In this document: positions 35,580 through 44,186 of the stretch, piece by piece
How positions within the stretch are numbered: position 1 is the first letter of the stretch
How the letters are laid out: every line of letters starts with the position of its first letter
NCBI GenBank assembly: GCA_903925975.1
Contig: CAIYHG010000145.1
Span: 47,218 to 111,217 of the forward strand
DNA from: an uncultured Acidobacteriia bacterium
GTDB taxonomy: Bacteria; Acidobacteriota; Terriglobia; Bryobacterales; Bryobacteraceae
Reading direction: 5' to 3'
DNA length: 64,000 nt
Notes under the pieces: model-generated
Seen by the model: only the letters and a program-made list of their open reading frames with translations
The model's database searches: none
What the model was told of the DNA's origin: nothing
Made by a program: the position numbers and the translations under genes

Positions 35580-37752
35580 GACTGCGGAAGAGATCGAGGC
35601 GATAGCAAGCGGGTATCACGGGGACGCGTTCCGGGCGCTGGGGCCGCACGGCTTGCGAAAGAAGGCGGGCCAGCCGCGGTGGGAGGTGTGCGCCTTCCTG
35701 CCGCAGGCCGAATCGGCCGAGGTCGTGATCGGCGCGGCCGCATATCCCATGGTGAAGCTGCACTCGCAGGGCGTGTTCTCCGCGTGCATGAACGGCAGCC
35801 CGCAGGCGTACGTTCTGAGGCTGCGGCTTTGGGACGGGCGGCAAGTCGAAATCGAAGATCCGTACCGCTTCGGAACGCAGATCTCCGATACGGATGTCTA
35901 CCTTCTCGGCGAAGGCACGCTCTACGAAGCCTACCGCGTTTTGGGCGCGCATCTTACGGCGATGGAGGGCGTGGCCGGCGTGCGGTTTGCGGTGTGGGCG
36001 CCGAACGCCGAGACGGTCACCGTCACGGGCGAATTCAACGATTGGGACGTCAGGCGTCACCCCATGCGCAGGCGCAGCGGCGGCGTCTGGGAGATCTTCA
36101 TTCCCGGCCTGGGCGTGGGAACGGCATACAAGTACAACGTCCGCTCGCGCTTCGCCGGATACCAGCAGCTCAAGGCAGATCCGTACGCGTTCTATTGCGA
36201 GAAGCCGCCGAAATCGGCCTCCGTGGTTTGGGATATCGGCAAGTACGAATGGGGCGACGCCGAGTGGCTCGAAACGCGCGCCAGGACGGAAGTGCTGAAA
36301 TCGCCGGTATCGATTTACGAAGTGCACCTGGAATCGTGGCTGCGCGGGCCGAACGGGCAACCGCTGACTTACGCCGAAATGGCGGTCAACCTGGTTGAGT
36401 ACGTCAAGCAGATGGGCTACACGCACATCGAACTGCTGCCCATGATGGAGCACCCGTTCTCCGGTTCCTGGGGCTATCAGGTGATCGGGTATTTCGCTCC
36501 CACGTCCCGGTTTGGCACGCCCGACGATTTCAAGCATTTCGTGGACGCATGCCATCGGGCCGGAATCGGCGTAATTGTGGATTGGGTGCCGGGGCACTTC
36601 CCCAAAGACGCGCACGGCCTCGTGTTCTTCGACGGCACGGCGCTTTATGAGCATGCCGATCCGCGCAAAGGCGAGCACAAGGATTGGGGCACGCTGATCT
36701 TCAATTACGGCCGCAACGAGGTGAAGGCCTTCCTGATCTCGAACGCCCTGTTCTGGCTGAAGGAGTATCACATCGACGGGCTGCGGGTGGACGCGGTCGC
36801 TTCCATGCTCTACCTGGATTACTCGCGCGAACCCGGCGAATGGGTTCCCAACGAGTTCGGCGGCAACGAAAACCTGGAAGCGATCGAGTTCCTCCGCCAG
36901 TTCAACGTGCTGGCGCATCAGGTTCCGGGCGTGTTCACGGTGGCCGAGGAATCCACCGCCTTTCCGGGCGTCTCGAAGCCGGTCTATCTCAACGGCCTCG
37001 GCTTCACCATGAAGTGGAACATGGGGTGGATGCACGACATGCTGGACTACATCTCCACCGACCCGATCTACCGCAAGTTCCACCACAACAACATCACCTT
37101 CAGCCTGCTCTACGCGTTCACCGAGAATTTCATGCTGCCGATTTCGCATGATGAGGTGGTCCACGGCAAGAAGTCGCTGCTCGGCCGCATGCCCGGGGAC
37201 GAATGGCGGCAGTTTGCGAATGCCCGCGCGTTCCTTGCCTACATGTGGGCGCATCCGGGCAAGAAACTGCTGTTCATGGGCCAGGAGATCGGCCAGCGCG
37301 AAGAGTGGAACCACAATGCCGGAGTCCGTTGGGAGCTATTGGAATTCGATTGCCACCGCAAGCTGCAAACGCTGGCGCGAGATCTGAACCTGATGTATCG
37401 CGCCAACCCGGCCTTGTACGAGGTAGATTTCCGCTACGCCGGCTTCGAGTGGGTAGATTTCCGCGACTGGGAGAACTCGGTAATCGCCTTCCTGCGCCGG
37501 GCTGAAGACCCGAAGGACTTCATCCTGTTCTGCTGCAACTTCACCCCCGTCCCGCGCCAGAATTACGAGTTCGGCGTCCCCGAAGAGGGCTTCTACGAGG
37601 AGATCCTCAACACGGATTCCGAGCTATACGGCGGCACAAACCTAGGCAACGGCGGCATGGTCTCCTCGCGCCCGATCCCCAAGCACAACCGCCAGCACAG
37701 CATCTCAGTAACGTTGCCGCCACTGGCGGTAGTGGCGTTTCGGCGGAGGTAG
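35578..37752 (+). CDS. glgB: 1,4-alpha-glucan branching enzyme
   Basis: 724 residues, normal for GlgB. The N-terminal CBM48/isoamylase-N region ([23 protein letters not shown]) precedes the GH13 barrel: [35 protein letters not shown] (nucleophile Asp), TVAEEST (acid/base Glu) and [10 protein letters not shown]. The C-terminal all-beta domain ends VAFRRR. It creates alpha-1,6 branches in glycogen. The longer frame beginning at 35467 is rejected because it reads antisense into the adenosine deaminase gene. No strong Shine-Dalgarno; the start codon overlaps the divergent deaminase start by two bases. Confidence 0.95.
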   Translation: MTAEEIEAIASGYHGDAFRALGPHGLRKKAGQPRWEVCAFLPQAESAEVVIGAAAYPMVKLHSQGVFSACMNGSPQAYVLRLRLWDGRQVEIEDPYRFGTQISDTDVYLLGEGTLYEAYRVLGAHLTAMEGVAGVRFAVWAPNAETVTVTGEFNDWDVRRHPMRRRSGGVWEIFIPGLGVGTAYKYNVRSRFAGYQQLKADPYAFYCEKPPKSASVVWDIGKYEWGDAEWLETRARTEVLKSPVSIYEVHLESWLRGPNGQPLTYAEMAVNLVEYVKQMGYTHIELLPMMEHPFSGSWGYQVIGYFAPTSRFGTPDDFKHFVDACHRAGIGVIVDWVPGHFPKDAHGLVFFDGTALYEHADPRKGEHKDWGTLIFNYGRNEVKAFLISNALFWLKEYHIDGLRVDAVASMLYLDYSREPGEWVPNEFGGNENLEAIEFLRQFNVLAHQVPGVFTVAEESTAFPGVSKPVYLNGLGFTMKWNMGWMHDMLDYISTDPIYRKFHHNNITFSLLYAFTENFMLPISHDEVVHGKKSLLGRMPGDEWRQFANARAFLAYMWAHPGKKLLFMGQEIGQREEWNHNAGVRWELLEFDCHRKLQTLARDLNLMYRANPALYEVDFRYAGFEWVDFRDWENSVIAFLRRAEDPKDFILFCCNFTPVPRQNYEFGVPEEGFYEEILNTDSELYGGTNLGNGGMVSSRPIPKHNRQHSISVTLPPLAVVAFRRR

Positions 37753-38335
37753 GCCGTGAACGAAGGCGCAGACGTTTTCAATGGCGTGGGGCCGCGGAGT
37801 CAAGGGAGAAAGTGGCGACGGGTGGGTAGAACCCGCAAGCTTCGGGGTTTCGTCAAGTTGTAGGATGTTGTCAGCCCCCCCGTTATGGCCGAATAATTCC
37901 TCCTAAGTTCACCCGTCCCGTCATGCGGGTTCGTTGGATTTCTTGACTCGTGCGACGGTGAGGTCCAGAGAAAGTGCTGCCTTGTCCGCATCCTCAATCC
38001 TGCGTGCCCGCTTCCTTGTCCTTGTGTGTCATCGCTCTGTTCACAGTCGATTAGCAAGTCCTTTCTTCCGGGTCGAGAGAGTCTCGCTGGGTCGTCGCGT
38101 TGTTGTCCTATAATCCAGCATTTCGAACATGTAAGGCAGGGTCTCTATGCCGGTATGGGACGCTTCCAAAGCCCCGCCGAGGCCCTACGGTGAGCGAAAT
38201 CGAGCATGCTCACCGCAGGCCCTCCGGCGTACCGGCATCCGTTCCACTGGGCCGCGTTTGCGCTGGCGGGCGTCGAGTAGCGGCGCCCCTGCGATCACGG
38301 CAGGCTATCGGCGTTCCGCCGGGGGCTGTCGCTGT
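37753..38335. other. Intergenic region after glgB, no gene recognised
   Basis: 583 bases with less even codon-like periodicity than the flanks. Open frames here give no recognisable protein. A partial inverted repeat CGGTGAGC (38188-38195)/GCTCACCG (38208-38215) and an isolated TATAAT (38108-38113) are present. It may be remnant mobile DNA, but I see no transposase motif. Confidence 0.4.
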
Positions 38336-38980
38336 TCAATGTTTCGCTGCGCGGCGGCACACGGCGATCAAGGCGGCGAAGCCACTGCAGAGCAGAATCG
38401 CGCCGGCGGGTTCCGGCGTACCCGACTGAAAGGTGAAGTTGTCCATCACGAACACCGCTTGACCGTAGGGATTAATATAGCCCGGGTGCACCGTACCGCC
38501 GGTCGCCGCGAAACTGAGTTGATCGATTCCGTTCCAGTCGAACTCGTACAATGTGGCCGACGTAGCGTCTGGAATGACCAGTCGGTGGTCCACCTGAACG
38601 CCCAGCCTGTAAGCCGTAATGTCTACGTTCATCGCATCTCGGTAAACCGAAGTGATGTAGACGCTTTCGAAGTTGAAAGCCGACCCGTCGGCGGTCGAGA
38701 GGCTGGCCGTTAGGCCCCAACCGTTGTAGGCAACCCTTGGGGAACTGATGATACCAGCCGGCCCGCCGGTAGGACCAGCGCCCAGTAACGGCTCCTCAAC
38801 CCCGAAATTGGTCCAATTGAACCCCGAGTAGCCATTGGGGATCAAACTGGCGGGGACCGATCCAGGGTCCCCACAGCATGGGATGTCCTCGAACGTGAGG
38901 ACACCGGCGCTCGCCGTACAAGCCAACAGTGTCAGCAGCCCTGCGGCGCGCACGAGTTGGAGGCACAAACTCTTTCTCAT
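38336..38980 (-). CDS. Secreted PEP-CTERM protein of unknown function
   Basis: 214 residues. Signal peptide MRKSLCLQLVRAAGLLTLLACTASAG. The mature domain begins VLTFEDIPCCGD and contains YSGFNWTNFGV, a start and spacing seen in many exported PEP-CTERM beta-sandwich proteins. The C-terminus GTPEPAGAILL...RRAAKH is the sorting signal. GAAAGGA lies upstream of the ATG. It is the second PEP-CTERM protein in the window, so the genome should encode an exosortase elsewhere. Confidence 0.82.
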   Translation of the reverse strand: MRKSLCLQLVRAAGLLTLLACTASAGVLTFEDIPCCGDPGSVPASLIPNGYSGFNWTNFGVEEPLLGAGPTGGPAGIISSPRVAYNGWGLTASLSTADGSAFNFESVYITSVYRDAMNVDITAYRLGVQVDHRLVIPDATSATLYEFDWNGIDQLSFAATGGTVHPGYINPYGQAVFVMDNFTFQSGTPEPAGAILLCSGFAALIAVCRRAAKH

Positions 38981-39561
38981 CTCGATAGTTTCCTTTCATT
39001 CGGAATTTCCGTTTTGGACTTTTGCATCTCAGCCTAGGTCAAGGCGCCATCCTTGGTGGGATAAGGGGACAGGAAGCCGTGAAATAATCGACCATAGCAC
39101 GCGGGCGTCCACGTGTTTTCAATTGCTTGCACGGTGCAAAGCTGGCACAACGGCGATTATTTCACACCTTCCAGGCTACTCAACCACCTATCTTCGGGGG
39201 CGAAAACGGGACTGCTTGAACGTAGCAGATTTCTTTTGGCCGCGCCTGCTTCCTCTGCGGTACGCCTGGCGACGGTTGAGATCAAGGCTACTTCGATGAC
39301 ATGCCGCTTAACCCCAAGCTTCCGAGGGGAAAGCGGGCCGGAGGAGTTGCGCGATTCGAGTTCAGCCGAGAACGGGAAAACCCGCGCCTCACGGTGGCGC
39401 AGTCACCACGTATCCGTCATTCACTTTCAATGACTTACGTCTTTGCAGCCGTACCCGCACGCTACAATGGCGCTGGGTGGGAGGAGCGGTTGGATTGGGT
39501 TCGTTCCGCGCCGATTGCTGAATCTTGGGCTTGGCATTCGCTGGTACCATAGAAGCGGTTG
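38981..39561. other. Intergenic region with inverted repeats, no gene recognised
   Basis: 581 bases upstream of the PEP-CTERM gene and of the toxin-antitoxin module. It contains a 19-base imperfect inverted repeat pair (39072-39172) with a central palindrome, and one copy of dispersed repeat A (39494-39507). Short open frames here are not protein-like. Confidence 0.45.
39072..39172. repeat. 101-bp inverted-repeat element, MITE-like
   Basis: GGAAGCCGTGAAATAATCG at 39072-39090 matches the reverse complement of 39154-39172 at 17 of 19 positions. Between them lies a perfect TTGCAC-G-GTGCAA palindrome (39127-39139). No clear target-site duplication is visible. It could be a miniature mobile element or a structured RNA. 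Confidence 0.55.
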
Positions 39562-39850
39562 ATGCTCTGCAAACAGGTGGTGTTCAGCGGCCACGCGATT
39601 CAGCGAATGTTCGAGCGCGGGATCGAACGCCATCAGGTGCTGGCGACAATCGACCCGGGGAGAAGTTGTCGCGGAATACCCCGATGATCGCCCGTACCCG
39701 AGCAGGTTGCTTCTCGGGACCGGCGGAAGTGGGCCGATTCACGTTGTAGTGGCTTCAGACGATGCGGTGGGCCTGTGCATAGTAGTGACGGTCTATGAGC
39801 CGGATTCGGGGCACTGGAGCGCGGATTTTCGGACGAGGCGAGCGAAATGA
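39562..39850 (+). pseudogene. DUF4258-type toxin gene interrupted by a +1 frameshift
   Basis: Frame 1 from ATG 39562 reads VVFSGHAIQRMFERGIERHQVLATI, the N-terminal half of a DUF4258 domain (conserved HAxxRMxERGI), and stops at 39687. Frame 2 continues from about 39663 as EVVAEYPDDRPYPSRLLLG, HVVVASDDAVGLCIVV and VYEPDSGHW, the C-terminal half, to a TGA at 39848-39850 that overlaps the next ATG. One extra base near CCCGGGGAGAAG (about 39653-39664) accounts for the break. DUF4258 proteins commonly pair with YgiT/MqsA-type zinc-finger antitoxins, exactly as here. It may be inactivated, a sequencing error or recoded. Confidence 0.75.
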
Positions 39851-40071
39851 ATTGCACGATTTGCAGAAACGGAAGCACCCGCGCCGGCTGCGCCACGGTC
39901 ACTCTCCACCGGGGCGAGACCACCGTCATCCTCAAACAAGTGCCCGCCGAGGTATGTGAAAACTGCGGCGAGTACTACCTTTCCGATGACGTTGCCGCAC
40001 TGGTTCTGCAGAAGGCCGAAGCGGCCGTCAAGAGCGGCGCCGAGGTCGAAATCCTTCGATTCGCCGCGTAA
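39847..40071 (+). CDS. YgiT/MqsA-type zinc-finger antitoxin-like protein
   Basis: 74 residues with two CxxC knuckles (CTIC near the N-terminus; VCENCGEYYLSDDVAALVL in the middle) and ILKQVPAEV before the second, as in the N-terminal zinc domain of MqsA. The C-terminal helix-turn-helix of full MqsA is absent, as in the short antitoxins paired with DUF4258 toxins. It is coupled to the disrupted toxin gene by an ATGA overlap. Confidence 0.8.
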   Translation: MNCTICRNGSTRAGCATVTLHRGETTVILKQVPAEVCENCGEYYLSDDVAALVLQKAEAAVKSGAEVEILRFAA

Positions 40072-40458
40072 CGCTCGTGAGTAATCGAAACTCCGCGTAA
40101 GTGAGAGAGTTGACGGGGCGCGTCCGGCTTAAGCCGCAGTGTCCCGATTGGGTTCGTTCCGTCGCCCTGGTGGGGAAGGCCCTTCGGCCTGCGCCGGACC
40201 CCCCGGTCCGGCCAAACCCGAAAAGGACGCGAATCTCAGAAGCGGAGCCGACTAGGGGGTCGGCTTGCGGTCCAGGGGGACCGCCCCAGTGCCCGGTCAA
40301 ATCGGCTTCGTTCCTTCCGCATGGACGATGCCGCACGGCAGACTCCGGCCGTCCCTCGGCGCCCGGTTTGGGTTCGTTCCGTCTCGCCCCAGGGGAGGAG
40401 AGCCAGCACGTTTCCGCCAGCCGATTTCGGCTTTTGAGGACATGTTACTCTGCTTTAC
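40072..40458. repeat. Hairpin-dense intergenic region with three repeat A copies
   Basis: 387 bases. Repeat A copies lie at 40147-40160, 40301-40314 (degenerate) and 40367-40380. Between them are three compact hairpins: GCCGGACC/GGTCCGGC (40194-40201 and 40205-40212), GCCGAC/GTCGGC (40247-40252 and 40259-40264) and GCGGTCC/GGACCGC (40267-40273 and 40278-40284). No protein-like frame. The last bases must contain the rubrerythrin promoter. Confidence 0.65.
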
Positions 40459-40956
40459 ATGAGCACTACTGAGAACCTGAAAGAAGCGTTTGCCGGAGAA
40501 AGCCAGGCATTCCAGAAATACCGCGCGTTCGCTAAGCGCGCCGACCAGGATGGGTTCCCGAATATCGCCAAACTCTTCCGGACCGCGGCTGAAGCCGAGC
40601 GCATCCACGCTGAGGGGCACTTCCGCGCGCTCGAAGGCATCGGCGCCACGGCCGAGAACCTGAAGGCCGCCATCGAAGGCGAGACGTACGAATACACCAC
40701 CATGTATCCGCCCATGCTGGCCGAGGCGGAAGCCGAGAAGCACCGGGCGAGAATCATGTTCGGATATGCCGTGAAGGCGGAAGAGGTTCACGCGGAACTG
40801 TACAAAGTCGCGCTCGAAGCGGCTGCCGCCGGCAAAGACCTTGAGGAAGCGCGGTTCTATGTATGCCCGGTGTGCGGGCACATCGAATTCGGCGTGCCTC
40901 CCGAAAAGTGCCCGATCTGCGGAACCAAGGGCGAAAGGTACGTGCAGGCGGCGTAG
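40459..40956 (+). CDS. Rubrerythrin
   Basis: 165 residues. The N-terminal four-helix bundle has the di-iron ligands in the usual order (FAGESQAFQKY, AEAERIHAEGH, AIEGETYEY, KAEEVHAELY). The C-terminal rubredoxin-like domain has CPVCGHIEFG and CPICG. It reduces hydrogen peroxide in the cytoplasm with electrons from NAD(P)H via redox proteins. The length is slightly short but complete. No clear Shine-Dalgarno; the upstream region is repeat-rich. Confidence 0.95.
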   Translation: MSTTENLKEAFAGESQAFQKYRAFAKRADQDGFPNIAKLFRTAAEAERIHAEGHFRALEGIGATAENLKAAIEGETYEYTTMYPPMLAEAEAEKHRARIMFGYAVKAEEVHAELYKVALEAAAAGKDLEEARFYVCPVCGHIEFGVPPEKCPICGTKGERYVQAA

Positions 40957-40982
40957 TCCGCCGAGTTCGAAGAAGACCCTGC

Positions 40983-41048
40983 GGGCAAGCGAAAGCAGAC
41001 CCCACCGAAGCGGCGGATGTCGTTGGTGGGGCATGCTTTAGCTTGCCC
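40983..41048. repeat. Nested inverted repeat, REP-like
   Basis: Outer arms GGGCAAGCGAAAGC (40983-40996) and GCTTTAGCTTGCCC (41035-41048) pair at 13 of 14 positions. Inner arms CCCCACC (41000-41006) and GGTGGGG (41025-41031) pair perfectly. It lies between the convergent rubrerythrin and FmdB-type genes. Confidence 0.7.
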
Positions 41049-41215
41049 ATGACTGTTTTGCGAGGAGATACAGAATGAACTGCGCCTGCGAGATGCTTAT
41101 AGGGTCTTGCAGGGCAGTAATTCGCGCGGCCCCTTTCTGCCATCCGGCAAGAAGGCGCGCGCTGATCTCAGAAGCTATTTGCTTGAACCCGCACGGGGTT
41201 CCGGGGCTACCCCCC

Positions 41216-41419
41216 TCACCGGAAGCCGCGGCCGCCGCCGCCCGACGGCGCGCAACCGCCACCACCGTTGCCGCCGCCCGAGGCGAAGCTCGACATCTTC
41301 CGCTCCCCCTGGTCGGAGCCGCAACTCGGGCACGTAGCGTTTTGGTCCGCCTCGCGCATCGAGCGCAGTTGCTCGAACTCGGCGGCGCATTCCTTGCAGC
41401 GGTATTCGTAAATAGGCAT
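41216..41419 (-). CDS. FmdB-family zinc-ribbon protein
   Basis: 67 residues. MPIYEYRCKECAAEFEQL and ATCPSCGSDQGERKMSSF are the two CxxC knuckles and flanking residues of the FmdB regulatory/zinc-ribbon family. The C-terminal tail is Gly-rich with a lone Cys. Function is poorly known; the founding member lies in a formamidase operon. Confidence 0.85.
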   Translation of the reverse strand: MPIYEYRCKECAAEFEQLRSMREADQNATCPSCGSDQGERKMSSFASGGGNGGGGCAPSGGGGRGFR

Positions 41420-41503
41420 TGCTTCTGACCTAAGGATGCAGATGAAACCGTATGGTAACAGCCTGAAGGGCGGCCGGAGTAGCCCCAGAGGCCCAGAGCC
41501 CTG

Positions 41504-42253
41504 CTAGACCTCGACTCGCGAGAAAAGATAGGACCCCAGCACCACCAGAAATACGGCCGCGGCCGATAGAACGCCTATATCCGCGGCCCACCCGAAATGG
41601 GCCGGAACGCCGGTCAGCGCCGCCCGCATGCCATCTACGCCGTAGGCCAGCGGATCGAGGCTGGCCACAATGCGCAGCGCCCTGGGGACGCTGTTCAGCG
41701 GAAACAGCGCACCGGATAGAAAGAACATCGGCATCACCAGGAAATTCATGACCAGCTGAAACCCCTGGAAATCGCCCAGGATCGAAGCAATCGCAGTGCC
41801 CAGGGCCGTGAACATGACGGCGAGCAGAGCCATGCAAAGGAGCGCGTGGGGCAACGTGGCGTAACTCACGGGCCGGAAGCCGGCCACCAGGCAGATCCCC
41901 ACTACGATCAACCCCTGTATCATCGCCACCGAGGCGCCGCCGAGCGTCCGGCCGATCATGATCATGATGCGCGGCACCGGCGCGACCAGCGTCTCTTTGA
42001 GAAACCCAAAATGGCGGTCCCATATCAGCTCGATTCCGGAGAAGACTGCGCTGAACAGGATAGTCATGCCGATGACGCCGGGGGCCAGAAACTGGAGGTA
42101 GTTGCCCTGTCCTGCGCGCTGGTAGATCGGGCCGAATCCGAAGCCCAGCGCCACCAGAAACAGCAGCGGCTGCCCGAGCGAGCCGACCATGCGGGAGCGC
42201 GAACGGAAGTAGCGCTTCAACTGCCGAAGCCAAAGCACGTAGACGGCGTTCAT
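41504..42253 (-). CDS. ABC-2 type transporter permease
   Basis: 249 residues, six predicted TM helices of the ABC-2 (DrrB/NodJ-like) type. MNAVYVLWLRQLKRYFRSRSRMVGSLGQP is the cytoplasmic start; FLVMPMFFLSGALFPL and DPLAYGVDGMRAAL are typical of the fold. The ATG shares one base with the ATPase stop (TGATG), so the two are translationally coupled. It probably exports a drug, lipid or polysaccharide; the substrate cannot be inferred. Confidence 0.88.
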   Translation of the reverse strand: MNAVYVLWLRQLKRYFRSRSRMVGSLGQPLLFLVALGFGFGPIYQRAGQGNYLQFLAPGVIGMTILFSAVFSGIELIWDRHFGFLKETLVAPVPRIMIMIGRTLGGASVAMIQGLIVVGICLVAGFRPVSYATLPHALLCMALLAVMFTALGTAIASILGDFQGFQLVMNFLVMPMFFLSGALFPLNSVPRALRIVASLDPLAYGVDGMRAALTGVPAHFGWAADIGVLSAAAVFLVVLGSYLFSRVEV

Positions 42254-43044
42254 CAGCGCTTCCTCCCCCACATTCTGGACATCGTGCGCATCTGCTGCAG
42301 GCTGCTGCCGGCTTCCTCGCGGATTCGGGAACCGGTAAGCGACAGGAAGGCGTCTTCGAGCGTCTCGGTTCCGGTGCGCTCCTTCAACTCCTTGGCCGTG
42401 CCCACCGCGATGATGTTGCCGTGGTCGATGATGGCGATGCGATGCGCCACGCGTTCGGCTTCCTCCATGTAATGCGTGGTGAGGAAGACCGTGATGCGCT
42501 CTTCCTGGTTGAGCGTGCGGACGTGGTTCCACAATTGGTTGCGCGTCTGCGGGTCAAGCCCCAGAGTGGGCTCGTCGAGGAAGAGAATCTTGGGAGTGTG
42601 CAGCAGGCCGCGCGCGATCTCCAGGCGCCTCCGCATGCCTCCGGAGAAGTGCTTGACGGTGTCATTCCGCCGCTCCCAGAGTTCGAACAGCCGGAGCAGG
42701 CGCTCGATCCGCTCCACACGCAATTTGCGCGGCAACTTATAGAGGATGCCGTGGAAATCCATGTTCTCGTAGGCGGTGAGTTCGTCGTCCACGCTGGGAT
42801 CCTGGAAGACGATTCCGAAGCGCTGGCGGGCTTCGTGCTGGCGTACGGTAGGGTCTAGGCCGTCGATTTCCACGGTTCCGGAGGTGGGCCTGAGGAGCGT
42901 GGTGAGCATCTTGATGGTGGTGGTCTTTCCGGCTCCGTTGGGGCCGAGAAACGCGAAGATTTCACCCTCCGCAACTTCGAACGAGATGTCGCCCACAGCC
43001 ACAATCTCTCCGAAGGTCCTCACCAGGTTTCGGACGCTGATCAT
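42253..43044 (-). CDS. ABC transporter ATP-binding protein (DrrA/NodI-like)
   Basis: 263 residues from the ATG at 43042-43044; a GTG 12 bases upstream is an alternative. Complete ATPase: Walker A GPNGAGKTT, Q-loop FQDPSVDD, signature FSGGM, Walker B KILFLDEPTLGLD and switch His in TTHYMEEAERVAHR. The C-terminal extension (TETLEDAFLSLTG) is common in DrrA-like exporters. It energises the permease encoded directly downstream. Confidence 0.92.
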   Translation of the reverse strand: MISVRNLVRTFGEIVAVGDISFEVAEGEIFAFLGPNGAGKTTTIKMLTTLLRPTSGTVEIDGLDPTVRQHEARQRFGIVFQDPSVDDELTAYENMDFHGILYKLPRKLRVERIERLLRLFELWERRNDTVKHFSGGMRRRLEIARGLLHTPKILFLDEPTLGLDPQTRNQLWNHVRTLNQEERITVFLTTHYMEEAERVAHRIAIIDHGNIIAVGTAKELKERTGTETLEDAFLSLTGSRIREEAGSSLQQMRTMSRMWGRKR

Positions 43045-43092
43045 AGTCCTGCTCACTATTCCATACTAATTGGTCTCTGAACGAGAGTCTCT

Positions 43093-43112
43093 GCCCGAGC
43101 CGCGGTTCGGGC
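43093..43112. terminator. Short hairpin downstream of the sigma-54 activator gene
   Basis: GCCCGA/TCGGGC around an 8-base GC-rich loop, between the activator's stop and the ABC operon start. There is no T-run, so this is only a weak candidate terminator. Confidence 0.3.
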
Positions 43113-43151
43113 GAGCGGGAGTCGCCGCGAAGCGGATGCCGTAGGCGGAAC

Positions 43152-44186
43152 TTAGCAGGCAAGCGCCCATTCCAGGCTTCTGAACTTGGCCGAGAATGTG
43201 GTGCGTTTGAGCCGCAACATGTCCGCCGCGGCCCGCTTGTTTCCGCCCGCTTTCCGGAGCGCCTGTTCGAGGATGCCGCGTTCGATCATGGCGAGCGTTT
43301 TCTCGTAATCCATGCCGCCATCCGGTAAGGTGATGCGGGGAAACTCCGGACCGCGGAGCGGGTTGGCGCAAACCTCCGGGCAGGGCGGGAAGCCGGCGAA
43401 ATCGAGTAGCGGGCGATCCCCGCTCAACGCCAAGGTCATTTCCACGGCATTCTCCAACTGGCGCACGTTGCCGGGCCACGGGTGCGCGCTCAGCGCTTCG
43501 AGCGCCTCGGGAGTAGCCGCCTTCTCGGGCATCTCCTCGGCGCGGCAGACCTTCCGGATAAAGTGCTCCACCAGGGCGGGAATATCCTGCCGGCGCTCGC
43601 GCAGGGCGGGCATATGGATTGGCACCACGTTCAGGCGGTAAAAGAGGTCTTCGCGGAACCTGCCCGACTCGATCCGGGCCGTGAGGTTGCAGTTGGCTGC
43701 CGCAATGACTCTCGCGTCCACGCGGATGGTTTCCGAACTGCCGAGGCGCTGGATTTCCCGCTCTTGCAGAGCGCGGAGAAGCTTGGCCTGAAGCTCCACG
43801 GGCATCTCGCCCACCTCATCCAGGAAGAGCACCCCTCCCTGCGCCTGCTCGAAACGGCCTACCCGGCCCTGAATAGCTCCGGTAAACGCGCCGCGCACGT
43901 GCCCGAAGAGTTCGTCTTCCAGCAGATGCTCGGGGATAGCGCTGCAGTTCAGGGCCACGAAGGGGCCAGCTCGCCGGGAGCCCGCCTCGTGCAGAGCGCG
44001 GGCCGCCATTTCCTTTCCGGTGCCGGTTTCCCCGGTGATCAGGACGGAGGCGCGGCGGCTGGCGACCATACGAATGATGTGGCACACCTGGCGCATGAGC
44101 GGGCTCTCGCCGATCAGGAGGCGCCGCCATTCTTCAGTGGCGGGGGGGAGTGCGGCGGGGAAGGCCGGCGCCCGCGCGGTCCGCAT
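43152..44186 (-). CDS. Sigma-54 activator: AAA+ and Fis-type DNA-binding part (probably 3' part of a frameshifted gene)
   Basis: 344 residues as an independent frame. The AAA+ domain has Walker A TGETGTGKEM, the intact sigma-54 loop GAFTGA and Walker B VLFLDEVGEM, then HPWPGNVRQLENAV. A Fis-like helix-turn-helix ends the protein (NKRAAADMLRLKRTTFSAKF). The upstream receiver-like frame overlaps it by 53 bases, and a single extra base in a run of seven G (plus strand 44142-44148) would explain the separation. Without it one 454-residue NtrC-like protein results, the normal family length. The position next to flgM-flgN-flgK-flgL suggests a flagellar master regulator of the FleQ/FlrC type. Confidence 0.85.
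   Translation of the reverse strand: MRTARAPAFPAALPPATEEWRRLLIGESPLMRQVCHIIRMVASRRASVLITGETGTGKEMAARALHEAGSRRAGPFVALNCSAIPEHLLEDELFGHVRGAFTGAIQGRVGRFEQAQGGVLFLDEVGEMPVELQAKLLRALQEREIQRLGSSETIRVDARVIAAANCNLTARIESGRFREDLFYRLNVVPIHMPALRERRQDIPALVEHFIRKVCRAEEMPEKAATPEALEALSAHPWPGNVRQLENAVEMTLALSGDRPLLDFAGFPPCPEVCANPLRGPEFPRITLPDGGMDYEKTLAMIERGILEQALRKAGGNKRAAADMLRLKRTTFSAKFRSLEWALAC

Noticed and set aside
35572-37314. 580-codon minus-strand frame opposite glgB
   Set aside because: Antisense to a GH13 enzyme with intact catalytic motifs; no domain in the shadow translation.
38100-38120. TATAAT at 38108-38113 as a promoter
   Set aside because: No -35 partner and no gene downstream on that strand within a reasonable distance.
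40101-40472. 123-codon frame in the hairpin-rich region
   Set aside because: Its translation is Pro/Arg-rich and spans hairpins and repeat A copies; no start signal, no motif.
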